DNA from: Methylococcaceae bacterium
GTDB taxonomy: Bacteria > Pseudomonadota > Gammaproteobacteria > Methylococcales > Methylomonadaceae
NCBI GenBank assembly: GCA_947484105.1
Contig: CANKON010000117.1
Coordinates: forward strand, 1 to 5,336
Length of the DNA stretch: 5,336 nt
Direction of reading: 5' to 3'
The translations under genes were made by a program, and so were the position numbers. Under the pieces are notes generated by a model. That model had not been told where the DNA came from. It made no database searches and saw only the letters and a program-made list of their open reading frames with translations. Positions 1 to 5,336 of this stretch are shown here, one piece after another (the first letter of the stretch is position 1; each line of letters starts with the position of its first letter).

Positions 1-474
1 GGTGTTATTGCAGGTTTAACAACGGTTATGCTGGTTTTGTATTACGGTTTAACGCGAGTCATTTTTGCAATGGCGCGAGATGGTTTATTGCCTGAATTTT
101 TCAATGATGTTCACGAAAAAACACAAACGCCTGTACGTGTAATTGTGATGTGTGGCGTAATTATGGCGATAATTGCAGGCTTGATTCCATTGGGCGATTT
201 AGCTGAGTTAGTTAATATCGGCACGTTGGCAGCCTTTGTTTTAGTTTGTTTGGGTGTAATCGTTTTACGTTTCACACAACCTGATTTACCACGTCCTTTC
301 CGTTCGCCTTACAGCCCTTTATTTCCTGCATTGGGCATGATTTCATGCAGCGCGTTGATGGCATTTTTACCTGCTCAAACATGGTGGCGTTTTGTAATTT
401 GGTTGACGCTTGGAATTGTATTTTATTTCGTCTATTCAAAATCACACAGCAAACTTCAGCTCGCATCGAATTAA
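1..474 (+). CDS. APC-superfamily amino acid permease, C-terminal part (5' end outside window)
   Basis: Inner-membrane amino acid transporter of the APC superfamily; the CAT-like (cationic amino acid transporter) branch fits best. The frame is open from base 1, so the first visible ATG at 28 is internal and the true start lies upstream. Visible are 157 residues ending in TAA. Near the start is the APC-typical stretch GLTRVIFAMARDGLLPEFF, the end of a membrane helix followed by the conserved cytoplasmic R-x-G-x-x-P loop. Further hydrophobic segments lie at about residues 46-65, 70-90, 108-125 and 128-146 of the visible part. Between the second and third of these is an LPRPFRSP loop, which is characteristic of CAT/YfnA-type permeases. 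The short polar C-terminus (SKSHSKLQLASN) follows the last helix directly. Substrate cannot be read from this portion. The family call is firm, the subfamily call is inference. Confidence 0.88.
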   Translation, partial: GVIAGLTTVMLVLYYGLTRVIFAMARDGLLPEFFNDVHEKTQTPVRVIVMCGVIMAIIAGLIPLGDLAELVNIGTLAAFVLVCLGVIVLRFTQPDLPRPFRSPYSPLFPALGMISCSALMAFLPAQTWWRFVIWLTLGIVFYFVYSKSHSKLQLASN

Positions 475-482
475 CCGAAATT

Positions 483-491
483 TGCTATACT
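483..491 (+). promoter_or_regulatory. Extended -10 promoter for ettA
   Basis: The sequence TGC-TATACT matches the sigma-70 extended -10 consensus (TGn followed by TATAAT, one mismatch). It lies 31 bases before the ettA start codon, leaving a short leader. No good -35 hexamer is found at 16-18 bases upstream, which is common for extended -10 promoters. The site is just downstream of the permease stop, so ettA is probably transcribed separately from the permease. Confidence 0.55.
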
Positions 492-522
492 TTCACTTTT
501 TGAACTTACCTGAAAAATTATT

Positions 523-2190
523 ATGGCTGCTCAATATATTTATTCGATGAATCGCGTGGGCAAAATTGTCCCACCTAAAAAATACATTCTCAAAGACATT
601 TGGTTATCTTTTTATCCTGGCGCGAAAATCGGTGTTTTGGGTTTGAACGGTTCAGGTAAATCGACACTTTTACGCATTATGGCGGGTTTAGATACTGAAA
701 TCGAAGGCGAAGCGATTCCTTTGAAAGGCATCAAAATTGGGTATTTGTCGCAAGAACCGCAACTTGACCCAACTAAAAACGTGCGTGGAAATATCGAAGA
801 AGCCGTTGTTGAAATCAAAGAAGCATTGGCGCAACTTGATCAAGTTTATTTAGATTATGCGGCGGAAGATGCGGATTTTGATAAACTCGCAGCAGATCAG
901 GCACGTTTGGAAGACATTATTAACGCTTGTGATGGACATAATTTAGACCGCAAATTAGAAGTCGCCGCTGATGCGTTGCGTTTGCCTAATTGGGATGCAG
1001 ATGTCACGAAATTATCAGGTGGTGAAAAACGTCGTGTTGCGCTTTGCCGTTTGTTGCTTTCAAATCCCGATATGTTGTTGCTCGACGAACCAACAAACCA
1101 TTTGGACGCAGAATCTGTCGCGTGGCTCGAACGCTTTCTACACGATTACACAGGCACAGTTGTTGCCGTGACGCATGATCGTTATTTCTTAGATAACGTG
1201 GCAGGTTGGATTTTAGAATTAGACCGTGGCTCAGGTATTCCATGGGAAGGAAATTATTCAAGCTGGCTAGAGCAAAAAGGCGCACGGTTATTGTTAGAAG
1301 AAAAACAAGAATCGGCACGTCAAAAAGCGATGAAAGAAGAGTTGGAATGGGTTCGTTCTGGCACGAAAGGTCGTCATGCAAAAAGTAAAGCGCGTTTAGC
1401 ACGATTTGACGAACTATCATCGAGTGACGTACAAAAACGAAACGAAACCCACGAAATTTACATTCCACCTGGTCCCAGATTGGGCGATGTGGTGATTGAA
1501 GCGAACGGGATTTCTAAATCATTTGGCGACAAATTGTTATTCAGCGATTTGAATTTCAAATTACCACAAGGCGGAATTGTAGGAATTATCGGTGCGAATG
1601 GCGCGGGTAAAACGACATTGTTCCGTATTATGGCGGGTTTTGAGCAACCCGATTCAGGTGAATTAAAAATTGGTGAAACGGTCAAACTCGCTTACGTTGA
1701 CCAATTACGCGACGATATGGACGCGAAAAAAACCGTGTTTGAAGAAGTTTCCGAAGGTTTGGATATGATTACCGTCGGCACTTATCAAACGCCGTCCCGC
1801 GCGTATTTAGGTCGTTTCAATTTCAAGGGCGGCGACCAACAAAAATTCATTGGCGATTTATCGGGCGGTGAACGGAATCGCGTGCATTTAGCGAAATTAT
1901 TGAAAACGGGCGGCAACGTTTTATTACTCGACGAACCGACCAATGATTTGGACGTGGAAACCTTGCGGGCGTTGGAAGATGCGGTATTAAATTTTCCAGG
2001 TTGCGCGGTGGTGATTTCGCATGATCGTTGGTTCTTAGATCGAATTGCAACCCACATTTTAGCGTTTGAAGGCGATAGTCAAGTCGTTTGGTTTGAAGGT
2101 AATTATGCGGATTATGAAGCTGACCGTCATCGTCGTTTAGGCACAGATGCCGATTCACCACGTCGCTTGAAATATAAAAAATTATCCTAA
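523..2190 (+). CDS. ettA: Energy-dependent translational throttle protein EttA (ABC-F ATPase)
   Basis: Soluble ABC-F protein that binds the ribosomal E site and gates entry of the 70S initiation complex into elongation according to the ATP/ADP ratio. It is 555 residues long, the same as E. coli EttA as I recall it, and alignable along its length. The first ABC domain has Walker [10 protein letters not shown] at 40-48, signature LSGGEKRR at 164-171 and Walker [12 protein letters not shown] at 185-195 with catalytic E189. An acidic 'arm' insertion lies at about 95-140. The linker at about 242-323 (P-site tRNA interaction motif) contains EGNYSSW and the basic [15 protein letters not shown] stretch. 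The second ABC domain has Walker [10 protein letters not shown] at 357-365, signature LSGGERNR at 446-453 and Walker [12 protein letters not shown] with catalytic E471. There are no transmembrane segments. All catalytic residues are intact. The start [14 protein letters not shown] matches the family N-terminus; the Shine-Dalgarno is weak. It has its own promoter and a hairpin follows the stop. Confidence 0.97.
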   Translation: MAAQYIYSMNRVGKIVPPKKYILKDIWLSFYPGAKIGVLGLNGSGKSTLLRIMAGLDTEIEGEAIPLKGIKIGYLSQEPQLDPTKNVRGNIEEAVVEIKEALAQLDQVYLDYAAEDADFDKLAADQARLEDIINACDGHNLDRKLEVAADALRLPNWDADVTKLSGGEKRRVALCRLLLSNPDMLLLDEPTNHLDAESVAWLERFLHDYTGTVVAVTHDRYFLDNVAGWILELDRGSGIPWEGNYSSWLEQKGARLLLEEKQESARQKAMKEELEWVRSGTKGRHAKSKARLARFDELSSSDVQKRNETHEIYIPPGPRLGDVVIEANGISKSFGDKLLFSDLNFKLPQGGIVGIIGANGAGKTTLFRIMAGFEQPDSGELKIGETVKLAYVDQLRDDMDAKKTVFEEVSEGLDMITVGTYQTPSRAYLGRFNFKGGDQQKFIGDLSGGERNRVHLAKLLKTGGNVLLLDEPTNDLDVETLRALEDAVLNFPGCAVVISHDRWFLDRIATHILAFEGDSQVVWFEGNYADYEADRHRRLGTDADSPRRLKYKKLS

Positions 2191-2200
2191 CTATTTGGTC

Positions 2201-2237
2201 AATCGGAGTGGTTTTCTTAAACCACTCTGGTTCATTT
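2201..2237 (+). terminator. Terminator-like hairpin after ettA
   Basis: Bases 2206-2214 (GAGTGGTTT) pair perfectly with 2219-2227 (AAACCACTC) around a four-base TCTT loop. The stem extends outward to 2201/2232 with two G-T wobbles, giving about 14 pairs. The hairpin begins ten bases after the ettA stop. The T tract after it is broken (TTCATTT), so termination may be incomplete, but position and stem strength support a rho-independent terminator for ettA. Confidence 0.6.
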
Positions 2238-2310
2238 GCACCACATTGATAAATATAAAACACCCATTAAATCAAAAATACCTTGAAATATCATTTAGAT
2301 AAAAAAATCG

Positions 2311-2330
2311 CAATTATGGCTCGATAATTG
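2311..2330. repeat. Perfect 7-base inverted repeat upstream of the FKBP gene
   Basis: CAATTAT at 2311-2317 and ATAATTG at 2324-2330 are exact reverse complements separated by six bases. The right arm overlaps a possible -35 element at 2328-2333. It could be a protein-binding operator. The stem would be too AT-rich (one G-C pair) for a convincing terminator. In so AT-rich a region a chance repeat cannot be excluded. Confidence 0.35.
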
Positions 2331-2355
2331 TTTGTTGCCATGTGACTTTTAATAT
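2328..2355 (+). promoter_or_regulatory. Weak candidate sigma-70 promoter for the FKBP-yajR unit
   Basis: TTGTTT at 2328-2333 and TAATAT at 2350-2355 are separated by 16 bases, matching the -35 and -10 consensus at three and four of six positions. Transcription would begin near 2362, leaving about 40 bases before the ATG at 2402. The region is AT-rich, so other pairings are possible. The call rests mainly on the need for a promoter after the ettA hairpin. Confidence 0.3.
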
Positions 2356-2401
2356 GGAAAGTTATCTCAAATCAAATCTTAAGTAGAGTGTAATAATACA
2401 A

Positions 2402-3439
2402 ATGAAAAATTTTATTCAGTTAATTTCTGTTTCAGTTCTCCTCATTTGCACCCAGGTGTGGGCTGCAGATAAAGCTCCTATTGGTTCGTGGCAATTAAGT
2501 ACTTCAACTCAACTTGAAGTGACAACATCAACAGGTAAAAAAGTAAAAAGCACACCAATAAAAGGCTATGAATTTGCGACATTCTCGTCAGATGGCAGTT
2601 ATGTGTCTTCAGAATGGGTTAACAAGTTTAATGTTTCGCTTGCTGGTAGTTCATCTCAGCCTTCAGTTGTTGATTCTTTTGGACAGTGGTACAGCAAAAA
2701 TAATACTAGTTATTCGGTAGCGTATGATAAGTACTTGTTAGTTTTATCAGATGCGAAATTTGGTATTACGAATGCCGCTTTTTTTGATCGAATTGGATAT
2801 ATAAAATTTGTCAAAGATAATTTTAATAGTGCTGCATCGTTATCAGTTAATGTCATTTCCTATGCTGATGAAGGTGTAGTTAACGCGGCAGGTAAATCAC
2901 TAAAAGGAACAAAAAAGATTGTCATAAAGGCATCATGGAAAAATGGTGACGTGTTAACAAACGCTGACGTGTTAGTAAAGGTAACTTATACTGGAAAACC
3001 ACTTATTCAATCGACTTGCTGCGGCACAGATACAGCTAAGAATGTAATTGACAGTGAAAACTTCATGACCACCGTAGGCAAACTACCAGACGTAAAAACA
3101 ACAGCGAGTGGTCTGAAATACATTGTTCTTCAAGATAATCCAACAGGTAAAACACCATCTGCTGCAACTGATACCGTCACAGCAAACTATCGTGGTTTTT
3201 TTCCATCTGGACAAATTTTTGACAGAAATTCATCTACTGCTTTTGCATTAGATAAAGTTATTTCAGGCTGGACGGAAGGTCTGCAATTGATGAGAAAAAA
3301 TGCTAAATACCGTTTTTTTATTCCTTCAAATTTGGGTTACGGTGAAACGGGAACAACTGGCATCCCAGGCAATTCAGCGTTGATATTTGACGTTGAATTA
3401 CTCGACAGCACACCTGCAACGACAACAACTACACCTTAA
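2402..3439 (+). CDS. Exported FKBP-type peptidyl-prolyl cis-trans isomerase with unusual N-terminal domain
   Basis: Catalyses cis-trans isomerisation of X-Pro bonds, probably in the periplasm. A Sec signal peptide covers residues 1-21 (one Lys, hydrophobic core, likely cleavage after VWA); C16 is not in a lipobox, so it is not a lipoprotein. Residues about 25-200 are rich in Ser/Thr and alternating hydrophobics, suggesting beta structure. The spaced GSW, FSSDGSY and FGQWY motifs resemble a lipocalin-like barrel, but this is inference. The FKBP domain spans about 234-335. It keeps the residues that line the FKBP12 pocket: Y263, F273-D274, V286-I287, W290, Y313, and I321 to F329 (IPGNSALIF). 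Adjacent cysteines C206-C207 sit in the linker, and the tail (337-345) is Thr-rich. The helical dimerisation domain of FkpA/Mip is absent. Hand counts on sampled lines give 30-35% GC against about 40-50% in flanking genes. The weak Shine-Dalgarno (GAG at 2386-2388) makes the ATG choice rest on the signal peptide. Confidence 0.88.
   Translation: MKNFIQLISVSVLLICTQVWAADKAPIGSWQLSTSTQLEVTTSTGKKVKSTPIKGYEFATFSSDGSYVSSEWVNKFNVSLAGSSSQPSVVDSFGQWYSKNNTSYSVAYDKYLLVLSDAKFGITNAAFFDRIGYIKFVKDNFNSAASLSVNVISYADEGVVNAAGKSLKGTKKIVIKASWKNGDVLTNADVLVKVTYTGKPLIQSTCCGTDTAKNVIDSENFMTTVGKLPDVKTTASGLKYIVLQDNPTGKTPSAATDTVTANYRGFFPSGQIFDRNSSTAFALDKVISGWTEGLQLMRKNAKYRFFIPSNLGYGETGTTGIPGNSALIFDVELLDSTPATTTTTP
2945..2980 (+). 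repeat. Tandem 18-base imperfect repeat inside the FKBP gene
   Basis: Bases 2945-2962 and 2963-2980 match at 14 of 18 positions and share the exact core TGACGTGTTA. In frame they encode GDVLTN and ADVLVK (residues 182-193). This looks like an old in-frame duplication in a beta-rich segment. A chance match is possible. Confidence 0.4.
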
Positions 3440-3443
3440 AATT

Positions 3444-3448
3444 TGGAG
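3444..3448 (+). promoter_or_regulatory. Ribosome binding site fixing the GTG start of the yajR-like gene
   Basis: TGGAG lies eight bases before the GTG at 3457, good Shine-Dalgarno spacing. The next in-frame candidate, ATG at 3487, has no comparable site upstream. This decides the start in favour of GTG. Confidence 0.65.
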
Positions 3449-3456
3449 CTTTACTC

Positions 3457-4866
3457 GTGACCCACGTCCAAGATATTTCCAGCGCAATGTCATCTTCAGA
3501 AAAACGCGCCATCAGTTCGCTTGCAGGTGTTTACGCTTTGCGAATGCTGGGCTTGTTTATGATTTTGCCTGTGTTGTCACTATTCGCCCAAGAATTAGAC
3601 GGTGCAACACCCGCGTTAATTGGATTGGCGATGAGTATTTACGGTTTGCCGCAAGTTCTTTTGCAAATTCCATTCGGTTTGCTTTCGGACAAATTCGGAC
3701 GCAAAAAGATGATTGTCATCGGTTTAGTCTTATTTTTTATCGGCAGTGTGGTTGCCGCTTTATCGAGTGATATTTATGGCGTTTTAATTGGTCGTGGTTT
3801 GCAAGGTGCGGGTGCCATTTCAGCCGTGATTATGGCATTGGTTGCAGATTTAACGCGCGAAATTCATCGCACTAAAGCCATGGCGACTATTGGAATTAGC
3901 ATTGGAATGTCATTTGGTGGCGGCATTATCGCAGGTCCGATTATCGCGGCGGCTTTTGGTGGTGTTTATGGCGTTTTTTGGACAACCGCTTTTTTAACAT
4001 TATTGGCAATTACGGCAATTATTTTCATCGTGCCGAATCCGGAAAAATCAACATTACACCGTGATGCTGAATTCGTCCCCGCCGATGCTATGGTCGCGTT
4101 GAAAAATCCTGAGCTGTTGCGTTTGGATTACGGTATTTTCATTTTACATTTAATTTTAATGGCAATTTTTGTTGTTGTGCCATCGTTAATGCGTGACGCT
4201 GGACTTGAAAAAGGCAGTGAATGGCAGGTTTATTTACCTGTTTTTGTCGGTTCAATGGCATTGATTATTCCATTTATTATTTTGGCGGAAAAAAAACGCC
4301 AGATGAAAAAAGTATTTTTAGGTGCCATCGCGGCATTGTTAATTGCAGTCATCGGTTTTGCCGTATTTCACGAAAATTTAGTCACATTAATTGTGTTTTT
4401 GAGCGTGTTTTTTTGTGGTTTCAATTTACTTGAAGCCACCCTGCCCTCGCTGATTTCTAAAACGGCTCCCGCTGATTTAAAAGGCACTGCGATGGGCGCG
4501 TATTCAAGTTCTCAATTTTTAGGTTTATTTTGTGGCGGCTTAGTCGGCGGCTGGTTTAATGGTCAATTTGGTGTGACAGCCGTTTTTCTGGTTTGTGCCA
4601 TATTGGTACTCAGTTGGTTTATTATTTCGCTCACAATGAAAGAGCCACGTTATTTAGCAAGTTTGTTAATTTCAATTGACGTAATGAGTGAAGGTGATGC
4701 ACATTTTTTCGTAGATGAAATACTAAATGTCACGGGGATTGAGGAAGCCATTTTGCATCATGAAGAAGCCATTTTATATTTGAAAGTAGACAATCACATT
4801 TTGGATAAAGAAAGTTTGCAAACATTGATCAATAAACATATTCACGCCTACTCACCGATTGTTTAA
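3457..4866 (+). CDS. yajR: YajR-like major facilitator transporter with C-terminal YAM domain
   Basis: Inner-membrane MFS protein of the proton-driven drug-antiporter type, 469 residues against about 454 for E. coli YajR; its physiological substrate is not known to me. The N-terminus (LRMLGLFMILPVLSLF at 28-43) matches YajR. Motif A is GLLSDKFGRKK at 74-84, in the loop after helix 2, with D78 and R82 present. R113 in GRGLQGAGA fits motif B in helix 4, and GIIAGP at 156-161 fits the antiporter motif C in helix 5. The second half carries EATLPSLISKTAP (326-338) and LKGTAMGAYSSSQFLG (341-356), both very close to YajR. Twelve helices end near 392. Residues about 402-469 form a soluble tail matching the ferredoxin-like YAM domain. 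It starts at GTG with a good ribosome binding site, 17 bases after the FKBP stop, so the two are probably co-transcribed. Confidence 0.9.
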   Translation: MTHVQDISSAMSSSEKRAISSLAGVYALRMLGLFMILPVLSLFAQELDGATPALIGLAMSIYGLPQVLLQIPFGLLSDKFGRKKMIVIGLVLFFIGSVVAALSSDIYGVLIGRGLQGAGAISAVIMALVADLTREIHRTKAMATIGISIGMSFGGGIIAGPIIAAAFGGVYGVFWTTAFLTLLAITAIIFIVPNPEKSTLHRDAEFVPADAMVALKNPELLRLDYGIFILHLILMAIFVVVPSLMRDAGLEKGSEWQVYLPVFVGSMALIIPFIILAEKKRQMKKVFLGAIAALLIAVIGFAVFHENLVTLIVFLSVFFCGFNLLEATLPSLISKTAPADLKGTAMGAYSSSQFLGLFCGGLVGGWFNGQFGVTAVFLVCAILVLSWFIISLTMKEPRYLASLLISIDVMSEGDAHFFVDEILNVTGIEEAILHHEEAILYLKVDNHILDKESLQTLINKHIHAYSPIV

Positions 4867-4953
4867 GGCAACCTGTTTATCTTTAATTCAATCGTGTAAT
4901 ATCAACAATATTTTAATTTTTAACCACACTTTAATTTTTTGGAACAACAAAAT
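4867..4953. other. AT-rich intergenic spacer between the yajR-like gene and pal
   Basis: This 87-base gap contains a weak 5-base inverted repeat (AATAT at 4898-4902, ATATT at 4908-4912) followed by a T-rich run. Two similar TTTAATTTTT tracts lie at about 4912-4921 and 4930-4940. No convincing terminator or promoter was found, although one or both may be hidden in the AT-rich sequence. TGGAA at 4940-4944 is a plausible ribosome binding site for pal. Confidence 0.4.
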
Positions 4954-5336
4954 ATGAAATTTACAAAAACATTCGCAGCAATTGCTCTTGCAAGTACATT
5001 AGCTTTAACAGGCTGTAGCGGAGATGAAGAAAAAGACGCAAGTTTGACTGACGGCAGTTTAAACGGTGGCATGAACGATGCATCGGTAAATGGTTTGGGG
5101 GATGGCTCTGGCATGAACGGTGGACGATTCGGCGCAAATGGAAAATATGGCGCACGCGGCGCAAACGGTTTACCGCCAGAATTCAGCGATCCAAACAACC
5201 CACTTTCAAAACGTACCATTTATTTCATGCTCGACAGCAGTCAAGTTCAACAAGATTTTGTCCCAGTCATTGCCGCACACGCCCGTTATTTATTGGCAAA
5301 TCCTAGCCAACACATTGTGTTAGAAGGCAACGGCGA
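4954..5336 (+). CDS. pal: Peptidoglycan-associated lipoprotein Pal, N-terminal part (runs off window)
   Basis: Outer-membrane lipoprotein that binds peptidoglycan and works with the Tol proteins in envelope integrity and constriction at division. The frame stays open to the window end, giving 127 codons. The signal peptide (MKFTKTF then a hydrophobic run) ends in the lipobox LTGC, so C21 would be lipidated; Ser at +2 predicts outer-membrane sorting. Residues 22-75 form an acidic then Gly/Asn-rich linker with repeated NG pairs, as in other Pal proteins. The OmpA-like domain begins with PLSKRTIYFMLDSSQV at about 83-98, then AAHARYLLANPSQHIVLEGNGD, typical of Pal just before the DERG motif. M92 occupies a position that is usually acidic (YFDFD). 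The gene upstream is not tolB. The ATG is supported by the signal peptide and TGGAA nine bases before it. OmpA-family proteins other than Pal are a less likely reading. Confidence 0.9.
   Translation, partial: MKFTKTFAAIALASTLALTGCSGDEEKDASLTDGSLNGGMNDASVNGLGDGSGMNGGRFGANGKYGARGANGLPPEFSDPNNPLSKRTIYFMLDSSQVQQDFVPVIAAHARYLLANPSQHIVLEGNG

Noticed and set aside
1004..1468. Long reverse-strand open frame opposite ettA
   Set aside because: It lies entirely inside ettA, its protein has no recognisable motifs, and ettA is unambiguous across the same bases.
1847..2263. Reverse-strand open frame overlapping the ettA end and the hairpin
   Set aside because: It overlaps the ettA second ATPase domain, would start beyond the hairpin, and shows no family resemblance.
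2389..2397. Extended -10-like TGT-AATAAT just before the FKBP start
   Set aside because: It is within a few bases of the ATG, so transcription would start inside the coding region; chance match in AT-rich DNA is more likely.
2441..2452. Possible lipoprotein signal (LLIC) in the FKBP protein
   Set aside because: The residue before Cys is Ile, not Gly or Ala, and a standard VWA cleavage site follows a few residues later.
4898..4921. Possible terminator after the yajR-like gene
   Set aside because: The stem is only five A-T pairs, too weak to call although T-rich sequence follows.
4920..5219. Proline- and phenylalanine-rich reverse-strand open frame
   Set aside because: It is the complement of the Gly/Asn-rich Pal linker, which explains its biased composition; the lipobox and OmpA-like domain support the + strand reading.

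Overview
The window looks like chromosomal DNA of a low-to-moderate GC gammaproteobacterium. The evidence is the close resemblance, from memory, of two products to Enterobacteria-type EttA and YajR, plus a Pal lipoprotein of the 'PLxxRxIYF' type seen in gammaproteobacteria. The exact taxon cannot be named from this sequence. All genes are on the + strand and densely packed, with no RNA genes, CRISPR arrays, insertion sequences or phage genes seen.

Layout. 1-474 is the 3' end of an APC-superfamily amino acid permease. 475-522 holds an extended -10 promoter. 523-2190 is ettA, an ABC-F translation factor, followed by a terminator-like hairpin. 2191-2401 is a 211-base AT-rich intergenic stretch with that hairpin, an inverted repeat and a weak candidate promoter. 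2402-3439 encodes an exported FKBP-type prolyl isomerase with an unusual N-terminal region. 3457-4866 is a YajR-like MFS transporter with a C-terminal YAM domain, starting at GTG 17 bases after the FKBP gene. 4867-4953 is an AT-rich gap. 4954 to the window end is the 5' part of pal, encoding the peptidoglycan-associated lipoprotein.

How the genes relate. ettA is a housekeeping translation gene that appears to be its own unit (own promoter, hairpin at its end). The FKBP gene and the yajR-like gene probably form a two-gene operon, which links a periplasmic folding protein to an inner-membrane exporter; any functional link is inference. pal encodes an envelope-stability protein and is unusual in not following tolB here.

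The least ordinary item is the FKBP protein: about 200 residues of beta-rich, possibly lipocalin-like sequence precede a canonical catalytic domain, and its DNA is more AT-rich than its neighbours. No clearly new multi-gene system was found; most of the window is ordinary core genome.
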